From NCBI GenBank assembly GCA_963813435.1, contig CAWEYY010000002.1:372001-436000 (forward strand): DNA of 64,000 bases, read 5' to 3'. The position numbers were made by a program, and so were the translations under genes. Shown one piece after another: positions 35,428 through 42,857 of this stretch. Positions within the stretch are counted from its first letter, which is position 1, and every line of letters begins with the position of its first letter. The notes below the pieces were generated by a model. That model was given only the letters and a program-made list of their open reading frames with translations, was not told where the DNA came from and did not search any database. The stretch comes from AC-32 sp963813435. GTDB taxonomy: Bacteria > Actinomycetota > Thermoleophilia > Gaiellales > Gaiellaceae.

Positions 35428-36787
35428 GCCGCACGATCTTCCCGGGGTTCATGATCCCGCGCGGGTCGAAGAGCTGCTTGATCCCGCGGTAGAGCGGAAG
35501 CAGGTCCGGGTGCTCGAGCTCGAGCGCCCGCATCTTCCCGATCCCGACGCCGTGCTCACCGGTGCACGTCCCGCCGCGGGCAACCGCGTCCTCGACGACG
35601 AGGCGCGAGAGCTCGTGCCAGCCCTCGACGTCCGACGGGAGGTCGGGGTCGACCGTGACGCCGACGTGGAAGTTGCCGTCGCCGACGTGGCCGAGGATCC
35701 CCGCCCGCAGCTCGAGCCGGTCGGCGGTCTCGCGGGCGAACGTGACGGCCGCGGGGAGCTGCGCGAGCGGCACGCAGACGTCCGTGACGCACTCCCTCGT
35801 GCCCGGCCAGAGCTGCGCCCAGGCGTAGGCGGCGCTGTGGCGGGCCGCCCACAGCTCCGCCCGGCGGTCGGCGTCGCGCTCGTGGGCCACCTCGACGGCT
35901 CCCTCCTCTTCCGCGAGCCCGAGGACGAGCTCGAGATCGTCCTCGACCGAGCTCTCGCTGCCCGCGGCCTCCACGAACAGCGACGGCACCTCCGGGAAGC
36001 TCGTGCCCTTGTACGCGTTGATCGCGCGGATGTTCATCGCGTCGAGGAGCTCGAGCCTCCGGACGCCCGTGCCCGCCGCGACAGCGCCGACCGCGGTCTT
36101 GCACGCAGCCTCGATCGACGGGAACGAGATCCGGGCGGCGACGACGTGCTCCGGGATGCCGTAGAGGCGAAGCGTGAGCTCGGTGATCACACCCAGCGTC
36201 CCCTCCGAACCGACGAACAGACCAGTGAGGTCGTAGCCGGCCGAGGTCTTGAGCGCCCGCGAGCCCGTGCGGATCACCTCTCCGCCCGCGAGCACCGCTT
36301 CGAGCGCGAGCACGTTCGCACGCATCTTCCCGAACCGGATCGTGGTCGTTCCGGCGGCGTTCGTGGCGGCCATGCCGCCGAGCGTGGCGTCCGCGCCGGG
36401 GTCGACGGGAAACCAGAGCCCGTGCTCGCCGGCCGCGCGCTCGAGGGCGCCTCTCGTCACCCCGGGCTGGACCGTCGCCATCAGGCTCTCGGGCTCGACG
36501 GCGAGGATCCGGTCCATGCGCGAGAGGTCGAGGCTGATTCCTCCCTCGACGGGGATCACGTGGCCCTCGAGGCTCGACCCAGCGCCGAACGGGGTCACGG
36601 GCACGCGCTCGGCGTCTGCGAGCGCCAGCACGCGCGAGACCTCCTCGGTCGAGACCGGGTAGACGACCACGTCCGCCGGGCGCCGGGTGTGAAACGTCAT
36701 GTCCTCGCCGTGAACCGCCCGGTCGGACTCGCCGACCGAGACGCGGCCAGGGTCGCCGAGAGCCGCCTGCAGAGGCTCGATGTCCAC
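35363..36787 (-). CDS. FAD-linked oxidase (glycolate oxidase GlcD / D-lactate dehydrogenase type)
   Basis: A 474-aa FAD enzyme oxidising a 2-hydroxyacid. The FAD-binding PCMH domain has VTPFGAGSSLEGHVIPVEGG and DPGADATLGGMAATNAAGTTTIRFG, and the C-terminal domain has ILGHVGDGNFHVGV and GGTCTGEHGVGIGKM, both diagnostic. The usual family end is NPGKIV; here about 20 more Ser/Arg-rich residues run on inside the convergent phosphotriesterase gene, so the true stop may be earlier. GTG at 36787 is chosen because MDIEPLQAALG opens the conserved region. No GlcE/GlcF partners are present. Confidence 0.88.
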   Translation of the reverse strand: MDIEPLQAALGDPGRVSVGESDRAVHGEDMTFHTRRPADVVVYPVSTEEVSRVLALADAERVPVTPFGAGSSLEGHVIPVEGGISLDLSRMDRILAVEPESLMATVQPGVTRGALERAAGEHGLWFPVDPGADATLGGMAATNAAGTTTIRFGKMRANVLALEAVLAGGEVIRTGSRALKTSAGYDLTGLFVGSEGTLGVITELTLRLYGIPEHVVAARISFPSIEAACKTAVGAVAAGTGVRRLELLDAMNIRAINAYKGTSFPEVPSLFVEAAGSESSVEDDLELVLGLAEEEGAVEVAHERDADRRAELWAARHSAAYAWAQLWPGTRECVTDVCVPLAQLPAAVTFARETADRLELRAGILGHVGDGNFHVGVTVDPDLPSDVEGWHELSRLVVEDAVARGGTCTGEHGVGIGKMRALELEHPDLLPLYRGIKQLFDPRGIMNPGKIVRLSEERRTAAGSRSSSGRSAPA

Positions 36788-36804
36788 GAGGCGAACCCTA
36801 CGGC

Positions 36805-37539
36805 TCAGGACTCGTCGCGCTTGAGAACCGTCGTCGCGACCCGCAGGCCGTAGCGGCCCGGCATGAGGACGACATCCCACATCTGGTTGACGACGCTCCC
36901 GCCGGGAAGGTCGTCCGCGATCGCCTCGACCGCGTCGTCGGATGCCTCGAGGATGCCGCCCGCCGCGTCGACGACGCCGTCCGCCATCTCGCCGGCCATG
37001 GGCACCGCAGCCGAGGCGATCTCGACGGTGACCGCAGGCCCGAGCTTGGTGAGCGTCTCGCGGACGGCCGCCTCGGCCTCCTCACGCGCGCGCTCGAGGT
37101 CCTTCATCGCTTCCTCGTGCCCGGCGGTAAAGACCCGCCACCACTTCCAGCCGGTCACGGTGCCCGCCCTGACCATCAACGCGAGCACGAGCACGACCCC
37201 GATCGCGATCCAGACGAGGGCGAGGATGACAGCCGCGAGCCACGGCGAGACCGCGGACGAGAGCCCGAGCATCGCCGCGACGTTGACGAAGGCGAACGCG
37301 GTGAGAAACGCGATCCCGGCGACGGCCGCCGCGGCGATGTCGCGAGCCGTGCGGCGTACCTCCGGCATGTGCCGGGCGGCGATGAGCTGCCCCTCGCAGA
37401 AGGCGAGAACGCTCAGATCGCGCCCGAGCTGGGCGGCGAGCTCGGTGACGGACTCGGACTCTTGCTCGCGCTGCTCCTCCTCCTGCGCGGCCGTTTCCTC
37501 CTCCGGAGGCGCAGCAACCGAGTCGACGGTCTCAGTCAC
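36805..37539 (-). CDS. Holin-X-like membrane protein with long cytosolic tail
   Basis: A 244-aa protein. An acidic, Glu-rich N-terminus (ETAAQEEEQREQESESVTEL) is followed by an amphipathic segment and two membrane helices (IAAAAVAGIAFLTAFAFVNVA, WLAAVILALVWIAIGVVLVLAL). A long soluble C-terminal part of charged and Ala-rich helices (AMKDLERAREEAEAAVRETL, ILEASDDAVEAIADD) completes it. The membrane part resembles the actinobacterial holin-X group, but the tail is unusual for it. The function is unknown. It is 17 nt upstream of the FAD oxidase, so possibly co-transcribed. Confidence 0.68.
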   Translation of the reverse strand: MTETVDSVAAPPEEETAAQEEEQREQESESVTELAAQLGRDLSVLAFCEGQLIAARHMPEVRRTARDIAAAAVAGIAFLTAFAFVNVAAMLGLSSAVSPWLAAVILALVWIAIGVVLVLALMVRAGTVTGWKWWRVFTAGHEEAMKDLERAREEAEAAVRETLTKLGPAVTVEIASAAVPMAGEMADGVVDAAGGILEASDDAVEAIADDLPGGSVVNQMWDVVLMPGRYGLRVATTVLKRDES

Positions 37540-37572
37540 GACACCTCAGGCTAGCGACGGCCGACAGGTGGC

Positions 37573-38160
37573 TCAAGCCGCCCGATGTGACCGGCGCAGG
37601 AGCTGCAGGCCGGGAACGAAGCGGGGCACCCGTTTTCGATAACGGGCGTACTCGTCGGGGAACGTCTGGCTCATCAGCCGCTCCTCGATCGGGATCCTGG
37701 TGGCGACGACCGCGCCGCCGACGATGAGGAGGCCGAGCGTGACCCCAAGGCCGCTCAAAAGCACCGTGCCGACCAGCATCCCGAACAGGCCCGTGTAGAT
37801 CGGGTGGCGGGTGACCGCGTAGGGCCCGTCCGTCCTGAGCTGATGGTGAGCCTGGAGCACGTCAGGAGAGGCCGACCACATCCGTCCCAGCCTGACCCGC
37901 GCCCAGATCGTGAACGCCGTGGAGACCACCAGGAGAACGAGGCCGGGGGTCTCGATCCACAGGGAGTGATCGGTGACGCGGTGCAGGTAGTGGCTGCCCA
38001 GTCGGAAGACGAGAACGACCGCGATGACCGCGCCGATCCGCCAGAGCGCTCCGCTGCCGCCGCCCTCGCGGCTCCCACGGGTGCGGGCACCGTACGCGGC
38101 GCCGGCGATCCAGGTAACGACGACCACACCCCAGCAGACCAAGGTCGCGGCGACGGCCAT
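37573..38160 (-). CDS. Isoprenylcysteine carboxyl methyltransferase-like membrane protein
   Basis: A 195-aa membrane protein with four to five helices. The family signature is in the C-terminal half: LRTDGPYAVTRHPIYTGLFGML, with the conserved RHP, then IPIEERLMSQTFPDEYARYR and VPRFVPGL. Bacterial relatives methylate small or lipid acceptors and are found widely; the substrate is unknown. The start is ATG at 38160. The neighbouring genes on the same strand are a holin-X-like protein and a methyltransferase, which give no clear pathway. Confidence 0.83.
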   Translation of the reverse strand: MAVAATLVCWGVVVVTWIAGAAYGARTRGSREGGGSGALWRIGAVIAVVLVFRLGSHYLHRVTDHSLWIETPGLVLLVVSTAFTIWARVRLGRMWSASPDVLQAHHQLRTDGPYAVTRHPIYTGLFGMLVGTVLLSGLGVTLGLLIVGGAVVATRIPIEERLMSQTFPDEYARYRKRVPRFVPGLQLLRRSHRAA

Positions 38161-38216
38161 GCCACCATCTTGGCGATACCGGCAGGGTTGCCCGGAGGCC
38201 TAGTCCCGGAGGGTGT

Positions 38217-39005
38217 TTAGTCGACCCAACCGAGTGCACCGCAGTACAACCACGCCGCGAAGGCGTCGGGCAGCTCTCCCCAGGCGCGCAACGCGGTGAT
38301 CACCGCGTCGAGCTCCGCCTGTGTGGCCCAGCCCTGGTCGACAATGACCTTCGCCATGTCCTCGGCCGAGAACAGACCCGCCGCGAACTCCGCGAACCAG
38401 CGCGTGGACGCCAGGTCGCCGTACACCTCCGGCGCGTGGGCAACCCCCTGGGTTCGAGCGAATCCTGCCTCCAGCATCAGCGTGCGCAGGCGTCGTGAGT
38501 AGCGGGCGTTGCCGCCTTCATGCGCGACGGCGCGCTCGAACAGGCGTGGGGCGAGCTCCAGCTCGGGACTCTCCGGCGACATGACGACCGTGCCGAGGTC
38601 GTCGTCCGTGACCGCAGCGAGACCACCGCTGCGAAGGACGCGCCGCATCTCGGACAGTGCGCGAACCGGTTCGCGGACGTACATCAGGACGGCGTTGGCG
38701 TACACGACGTCGAAGCTCGCCTCGTCGAACGGCAGCTCGTAGACGGAGGCCGTGAAGAACTCGGCGTTGCCGATCGCACGCTCGGCTGCGGATCTCCGCG
38801 CGGCCTCGATCTGGCCGGGGTCGGCGTCGATCCCGACGATGCGGCCAGGGGCGACGCTCGGAGCGAGATCGAGGGCGATGCTGCCCACGCCGCAGCCGAC
38901 GTCGAGCACGTCCATGCCGGAACGCATGTGCGGCAGGAGGAACGGCAGGAACCCGCGCGCGTCGCGGTTGGCGACGTACCGGTGTTGCACGCCCTCCTCG
39001 ATCAC
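38217..39005 (-). CDS. SAM-dependent methyltransferase (UbiE/ArsM type)
   Basis: A methyltransferase with motif I as GMDVLDVGCGVGSIALDLA, motif II acidic residue in RIVGIDADPGQIEAARR, and FDVVYANAVLMYVREPVRAL for the catalytic region, followed by EMRRVLRSGGLAAVTDDD. The conserved region begins at VIEEGVQHRYVANRDARGF. An ATG at 39107 would add 34 residues, but that stretch (MSRARKRRARPRP) is encoded by a GC-rich hairpin repeat also found at 39508, so it is probably non-coding and the GTG at 39005 is preferred. The substrate is unknown. Confidence 0.75.
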   Translation of the reverse strand: MIEEGVQHRYVANRDARGFLPFLLPHMRSGMDVLDVGCGVGSIALDLAPSVAPGRIVGIDADPGQIEAARRSAAERAIGNAEFFTASVYELPFDEASFDVVYANAVLMYVREPVRALSEMRRVLRSGGLAAVTDDDLGTVVMSPESPELELAPRLFERAVAHEGGNARYSRRLRTLMLEAGFARTQGVAHAPEVYGDLASTRWFAEFAAGLFSAEDMAKVIVDQGWATQAELDAVITALRAWGELPDAFAAWLYCGALGWVD

Positions 39006-39076
39006 GTACCGCTGGTCGATGGGATCAACCCTAGTGCCCGGGGACTCTTGGGCTGTTGATAAGCCGGTTGGCCTTG

Positions 39077-39103
39077 GCCGCGCCCGACGCTTGCGGGCGC
39101 GGC
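39077..39103. repeat. 27-nt hairpin repeat, copy 1
   Basis: GCCGCGCCCGAC-GCT-TGCGGGCGCGGC, where GCCGCGCCCG pairs with CGGGCGCGGC. It differs from copy 2 (39508-39534) only at the three-base centre. The two copies flank the gene at 39130-39426. It may serve as a transcription terminator or an RNA-stability element. Confidence 0.65.
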
Positions 39104-39129
39104 TCATCGATCGGCCAAAAGAGGGTGAG

Positions 39130-39426
39130 CTACGGCGCCTCTTGCTCGAGCACGACCTCGTACTCGTCGACCGAGACGCGACGAATGTTGCCGGCGGACT
39201 CGGGCGGGCTCATCGCCTCGAGCGTCGCGGCCCCCTTCCGGAGGTCCTCCTCGGAGTCGAACCGGACGGCGACTACGACCTGCCCACCGGGCCGGTCGGC
39301 GAGGACGGTGATCCGCTTGGCGGGAATGCCTTCCGGCGGCCCATCTTGGGAATTGATCTCACTGACCATCGCGTCGATGGCTGCATCGTCGGCGTCGAAC
39401 GTGACTACGCGCGCGTACTGCGACAT
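39130..39426 (-). CDS. Small protein of unknown function (antibiotic-monooxygenase-like size and pattern)
   Basis: A 98-aa protein: MSQYARVVTFDADDAAIDAM, then VSEINSQDGPPEGIPAKRIT, PGGQVVVAVRFDSEEDLRKG and a closing SVDEYEVVLEQE. The order of strands and helices and the short length resemble dimeric alpha/beta-barrel proteins, but I do not assign a function. GGAGACGGA precedes the ATG at 39426. Near-identical hairpin repeats lie on each side (39077 and 39508), so it is a free-standing transcription unit. Confidence 0.68.
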   Translation of the reverse strand: MSQYARVVTFDADDAAIDAMVSEINSQDGPPEGIPAKRITVLADRPGGQVVVAVRFDSEEDLRKGAATLEAMSPPESAGNIRRVSVDEYEVVLEQEAP

Positions 39427-39507
39427 TCCGTCTCCTTCGTCGGGATTCGGCATGAGCCTAGTTGCTTCTCCGCATTCACGCGCCAGGCGGCGACGTCTCC
39501 CTTGGCC

Positions 39508-39534
39508 GCCGCGCCCGACATGTGCGGGCGCGGC
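39508..39534. repeat. 27-nt hairpin repeat, copy 2
   Basis: GCCGCGCCCGAC-ATG-TGCGGGCGCGGC, with the same arms as copy 1 at 39077-39103. Flanking sequence shares a CTTGGCCG lead and a CGGCTC tail with copy 1. It sits at the edge of a stretch without convincing genes (39535-40139). Confidence 0.65.
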
Positions 39535-40139
39535 TCGGATGCGTCATGAGAGAAGCCGAGCCCGTCGAAGTCGTCATTACGGTTTCTCACCCGGTTCCGC
39601 CTGACCGGAAGGCTCGGCTGGAAGCTGAGGGAATGTGTCCTTCCGCGAGGCGTAGACAACCGGCCGCCTGGTGGTAGTCGCGCCGAACGCCGAAAACGAG
39701 CCGGGGCATGGGCGCGCGACTAGGCGATCTGTCGACGCCAACGCCCCCGGTCTATCCCCGGCTCGACCACTCTTAGGCGTCAACCGTCCGGATTAGTTAG
39801 GGCGTAAGGGCCGAGGGGGCCCGGCTCGCCCCCCAAAGCCGAACCGGGCCACTCCTCGGCCCAAACCTAAGTAGTCGTCAGGATTGTGTGGAACTTGTGG
39901 TGAGGTCGCCTGGAGCGCCCTGAGTTGGTTCTCGCGAGAGCACGCTCGCCCAGCCCAGTTCTCAGCCGCCTGGGCCGCCGGCCGTACGATCGTTGGAGCG
40001 CCACGACGATGAGTTCTTCTCTCGCGATCCGTCTTTACAGTGAAGGCCACTGCGAAACGAAGGAGAGCCCGATGCGGAGCGTATGGGTGGATCTCATTAC
40101 CGAGGATCGTCGACCGCTCTGGCCCGACAGTTTGAAGCC
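39535..40139. other. Gene-free stretch with interleaved inverted repeats
   Basis: No convincing coding sequence is seen here on either strand; the short open frames lack ribosome sites and family sequence. Two perfect inverted repeats interleave: TAGTCGCGC at 39675-39683 with GCGCGACTA at 39714-39722, and CGAGCCGGGG at 39697-39706 with CCCCGGCTCG at 39756-39765. The order A-B-A'-B' would form a pseudoknot in RNA of either strand. The remainder (39770-40139) holds nothing I can support beyond the upstream region of the RibD-like gene. Confidence 0.45.
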
Positions 40140-40703
40140 GTGCTGATCTATTCGATGAGCGTCTCGGTGGACGGCTTTATCGCCGACCGCGAGGGCGCGT
40201 TCGGATGGGCCGTTCCCAACGAGGAGCAGTTTGCTTTTCACATCGTGCAGACACGCGAGCTGGGGGGCTTTCTGTGCGGCCGCAGGCTCTACGAGACGAT
40301 GCTGGTGTGGGAGACGGATCTGTCGATGCGCGACAACGAGGCCGGGGCGGAGTTCGCCGACGTTTGGTGCGCGATCCCGAAGGTCGTCTTCAGCCGCACC
40401 CTAGACAGCGTCCAGGGCAACGCCCGGCTCGCCAAGGCATCCGTGGCCGAGGAGGCCGCAGAGGCACTCGACGCGACAGACAAGGATGTAGGGATCGGCG
40501 GCGCCGGCCTGGCCGCGGCAGCGATCGAGCTTGGCCTTGTCGACGAGCTGCGCATGTTCCGCAACCCCCACGTTGTCGGTGGCGGCACGCCGTTCCTTCC
40601 ACCGATCACCGAAGACGTCCCGCTGGATCTGATCGAGACCAGGACATTCGGCTCGCGTGTGATCTACGAGCGCTACCGACGCGTCCGCGATGACTCGGAC
40701 TGA
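40140..40703 (+). CDS. RibD C-terminal / dihydrofolate-reductase-like protein
   Basis: A 187-aa protein of the bifunctional deaminase-reductase C-terminal (RibD_C) superfamily, related to dihydrofolate reductase. Family features are the start MLIYSMSVSVDGFIADREG, FLCGRRLYETMLVWE, PKVVFSRTLDSVQGNARLA, KDVGIGGAGLAAAAIELGLVDE and the end GTPFLPP. Such proteins reduce pterin- or pyrimidine-like substrates with NADPH, but many stand-alone forms are uncharacterised. The GTG at 40140 is chosen over upstream codons because the conserved strand starts there. Confidence 0.8.
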   Translation: MLIYSMSVSVDGFIADREGAFGWAVPNEEQFAFHIVQTRELGGFLCGRRLYETMLVWETDLSMRDNEAGAEFADVWCAIPKVVFSRTLDSVQGNARLAKASVAEEAAEALDATDKDVGIGGAGLAAAAIELGLVDELRMFRNPHVVGGGTPFLPPITEDVPLDLIETRTFGSRVIYERYRRVRDDSD

Positions 40704-40746
40704 GGCGCCGCGACGGAACCGCTCGCGGCCGTCGTCTGAACTTTGG

Positions 40747-40774
40747 TCAGGCGTACTTTCAGAACACTGGCGCA
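40747..40774 (+). repeat. Intergenic GGGACATTC repeat, copy 1 (degenerate)
   Basis: TCAGGCGTACTTTCAGAACACTGGCGCA in this window matches the consensus TCAGGGGACATTCCCGAACACTGGCCCA at most positions. It lies between the RibD-like and SRPBCC genes. It is the most diverged of six copies found between 40.7 and 42.7 kb. Confidence 0.5.
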
Positions 40775-40859
40775 CCGGAGCGTCCATCGTCTTGACCGTG
40801 CGTCGGGGCGCGTTTGAAGCGCTGGAGGACCGGACCTGCGCTTCCCGCGCTCGTCGCGT

Positions 40860-41273
40860 TCAGCGCTCGCAGAGCGCCTTCAGCGAGGCGTACTGCTTCG
40901 GCACGTCACGGCGGATCACCGGCGCAAGCAGCGGGAACAGCACCTTGAGGACTCCTCTCGGACGGAAGTCGAAGTTGCTTTCGAGGTCCGTACCCTCACC
41001 GGTCGGCGTGAACGTGTACGCGATCGCAAGGTCGGGCTTGCCGCTCGCCTCGATCCCAAGCCGGGACGGCCGGTCGTAGGTGGTGAGCGTCACGTCGTAC
41101 GGCGTGCCGCCGTTGACGATCGCGAAACGCGAACCCGGCCCGATCGGCTCTCCGCTCAGCAGCTCAGCGCTGCTGACTCGGCTGTTCCATTGCGTCTCGT
41201 TGCGCAGATCGGCAAGGGTGTCGAAGACCTGTTCGGGTGGGCAGGCGATCCGGGTCCTCGTGGTGACCTGCAC
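40860..41273 (-). CDS. SRPBCC (START-like) ligand-binding protein
   Basis: A 137-aa SRPBCC-fold protein. VTTRTRIACPPEQVFDTLAD is the standard first strand and helix, followed by NETQWNSRVSSAELLSGEPIG, FAIVNGGTPYDVTLTTYDRP and a final helix VPKQYASLKALCER. The family binds hydrophobic ligands or polyketide intermediates; no specific ligand is suggested. The GTG at 41273 directly precedes the conserved strand; upstream in-frame codons lack family sequence. It is isolated, flanked by copies of the intergenic repeat. Confidence 0.78.
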   Translation of the reverse strand: MQVTTRTRIACPPEQVFDTLADLRNETQWNSRVSSAELLSGEPIGPGSRFAIVNGGTPYDVTLTTYDRPSRLGIEASGKPDLAIAYTFTPTGEGTDLESNFDFRPRGVLKVLFPLLAPVIRRDVPKQYASLKALCER

Positions 41274-41366
41274 CTGCGCGATCCTATACCGGCGTCCTGC
41301 GAACCCATCGTGATGGACTTCATAGGGGCACTGGGCGGGTCGTTCGTCGGGGAGTAGCACCCTTCC

Positions 41367-41393
41367 TCAGGGGACATTCCCGAACACTGGCCT
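41367..41393 (+). repeat. Intergenic GGGACATTC repeat, copy 2
   Basis: Reads TCAGGGGACATTCCCGAACA then CTGGCCT, the closest to the consensus. It lies in the gap upstream of the SRPBCC gene, 28 nt from copy 3. Confidence 0.62.
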
Positions 41394-41420
41394 GATCATT
41401 ACTCGCCATGCTCGGGGCTC

Positions 41421-41445
41421 GGGTGACATTCCCGGACGCTGGCCC
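41421..41445 (+). repeat. Intergenic GGGACATTC repeat, copy 3
   Basis: Reads GGGTGACATTCCCGGACGCT then GGCCC. It is in the same orientation as copy 2 and in the same intergenic gap, just past the end of the small membrane-protein gene at 41457. Confidence 0.58.
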
Positions 41446-41456
41446 AGGCGACCCGA

Positions 41457-41693
41457 CTAGGGCAAGCGCTCCTGGTGGTACCTCTCCTTGTCCTTCTCAC
41501 GCCACTGCGCCTCGTAGGCTTCCGCCTCCGCGAACTCCTGCTCCGATCGCGCTCTCGCCTGCGCGTCTTCGCTCGCGGGATGCTCACTGGCGGCCGCTCT
41601 GCGACGTGTGGCCACGAAACCGACGACGACCAAGGGTACGACGACCAGGGCAAAGACGATCCACGGGATCACGCCGGCAGCGTACCTCGTCAT
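41457..41693 (-). CDS. Small membrane protein, one helix and charged tail
   Basis: A 78-aa protein: MTRYAAGVIPWIVFALVVVP forms one membrane helix, followed by a basic stop (GFVATRRRAAASEH) and a charged, probably helical tail rich in Glu, Ala, Arg and Lys (QEFAEAEAYEAQWREKDKER). I do not recognise the family. Clear membrane topology and a codon pattern like its neighbours support coding. It is flanked by intergenic repeat copies 3 and 4. Confidence 0.55.
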   Translation of the reverse strand: MTRYAAGVIPWIVFALVVVPLVVVGFVATRRRAAASEHPASEDAQARARSEQEFAEAEAYEAQWREKDKERYHQERLP

Positions 41694-41727
41694 CCGCGAG
41701 TAGCCACACCGTCAGACGACCGGGTAC

Positions 41728-41755
41728 GTCGGGGAACATTCCGCACGCTGGCCCA
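41728..41755 (+). repeat. Intergenic GGGACATTC repeat, copy 4
   Basis: Reads GTCGGGGAACATTCCGCACG then CTGGCCCA. It lies between the two small membrane-protein genes (41457-41693 and 41802-42002), same orientation as the other copies. Confidence 0.57.
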
Positions 41756-41801
41756 CGCCAGGCTCCCAGCACCTGAGTAGTTGGTTAGAGAAGGTCAGAG
41801 A

Positions 41802-42002
41802 TCAGCCAGCGGCTGCCGTCCGGTCGCTCACCAGGTAGGCGACGATCAGCGCAGCGGGGAAGAAGAAGAGGCTGAAGATGAAGTAGCCGAAGAAGCTGTG
41901 CCCTTTACGACCAGCGACACGGGCGGGCCAAAAGGCGAGCGCGATCCAGACGATGATCGCGAGAATTGTCCAGATCCAGACACCGTTGGCAGCGAGAAGC
42001 AC
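41802..42002 (-). CDS. Small two-helix membrane protein
   Basis: A 66-aa protein made nearly wholly of two hydrophobic helices: NGVWIWTILAIIVWIALAFW and GYFIFSLFFFPAALIVAYLV, with ARVAGRKGHSFF between them as a cytosolic turn. The pattern resembles small SHOCT-less or PLDc_N-less two-helix proteins; no function can be given. The loop has an Arg/Lys/His cluster that sets both ends outside. It is flanked by repeat copies 4 and 5. Confidence 0.6.
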   Translation of the reverse strand: MLLAANGVWIWTILAIIVWIALAFWPARVAGRKGHSFFGYFIFSLFFFPAALIVAYLVSDRTAAAG

Positions 42003-42122
42003 GTCGACCTCCTTGTGGTCGGGCAGCGTGGAGAAGTGCGGTTGCGAAGTCTCACATAGCCCGGATCGACGCCAATCGTTGTGGACGCTGAACCGTGGTG
42101 CGGATACCTACGCATCCGTCCG

Positions 42123-42150
42123 TCAGGGGACATTTGCGAACACTCGCCCA
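42123..42150 (+). repeat. Intergenic GGGACATTC repeat, copy 5
   Basis: Reads TCAGGGGACATTTGCGAACA then CTCGCCCA. It is 68 nt upstream of the VOC-family gene at 42218 and in the same orientation as the other copies. Confidence 0.6.
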
Positions 42151-42217
42151 GGGCGGAGATGCCTGCATGGAGAGCGGCCGGGCTACACGACGCGAGTCGG
42201 GGAAGTAGCGTTGGCGT

Positions 42218-42616
42218 GTGCGGGTCAAGCGAATCGGATATGTCGGCCTGCGAACAGACGACGTAGACAGCATGACGTCCTTTTTCCGCGACGTGATCGG
42301 ACTCGAGGCTGCGGGCGAGGGCGAGACGGTCACGTTCCAGCGCCTGCCCACGCATCGCCGCGATCTCCTGGAGGTGTACGCGCAGGAGCATCGGGATGCG
42401 AGGCTGATTCCCGACGGCACCGATGTCGTGATCGCGTTCGTCGTCGACGACATGCGCGAGGCGATGGCGGAGGTGCAGGCGGCGGGCCTCGACCTCGTTG
42501 GTGACCCCGTGTGGGCAGCGGAGGCGTTCGGCGACCCGTCACTTGGTGAATTCGCGTGGTTCTTCGTACGCGCGCCCGACGGTCGCGTCTTCGCGATCGA
42601 GCAAGTCCCCGATTAG
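42218..42616 (+). CDS. VOC-superfamily (glyoxalase-like) protein
   Basis: A 132-aa vicinal-oxygen-chelate protein. The first half begins VKRIGYVGLRTDDVDSMTSFFRDVIGLEA and the second has DVVIAFVVDDMREAMAEVQAAG, then WFFVRAPDGRVFAIEQ at the end. His/Glu positions typical of metal binding are partly present (Glu in VYAQEH and in FAIEQ). Members include glyoxalases, dioxygenases and antibiotic-binding proteins; the substrate is unknown. Start GTG at 42218. Repeat copies 5 and 6 flank it. Confidence 0.78.
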   Translation: MRVKRIGYVGLRTDDVDSMTSFFRDVIGLEAAGEGETVTFQRLPTHRRDLLEVYAQEHRDARLIPDGTDVVIAFVVDDMREAMAEVQAAGLDLVGDPVWAAEAFGDPSLGEFAWFFVRAPDGRVFAIEQVPD

Positions 42617-42636
42617 CAACGGGCCGGGCGCGCCGC

Positions 42637-42664
42637 TCAAAGGACATTCCTGGATGCTCGCCCA
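42637..42664 (+). repeat. Intergenic GGGACATTC repeat, copy 6
   Basis: Reads TCAAAGGACATTCCTGGATG then CTCGCCCA. It lies 21 nt after the VOC gene stop. Same orientation as the other five copies. The rest of the gap to 42857 holds nothing I can support. Confidence 0.55.
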
Positions 42665-42857
42665 TGCGAGCGTGTCGTCTGACTAGAACCAGCGGATCGA
42701 GTCCGCGACTACTGAGTTGCCTTAATCCCTGACGAGTGCTCAGGCGACAGTACAGCCGCATTGACTGGGACGAGTCAGTCGACTTCGCCTTCGCGTCGAT
42801 AGAACTCGATGAGCGGACGTGCGGGATCGTGGTCAGCGTGCTCGTTGCGCTCCGCGA

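Noticed and set aside
39793..40050. 85-aa minus-strand frame in the gene-free stretch.
   Set aside because: No ribosome site, no family sequence, and a Pro/Arg/Gly-rich composition expected of non-coding high-GC DNA.
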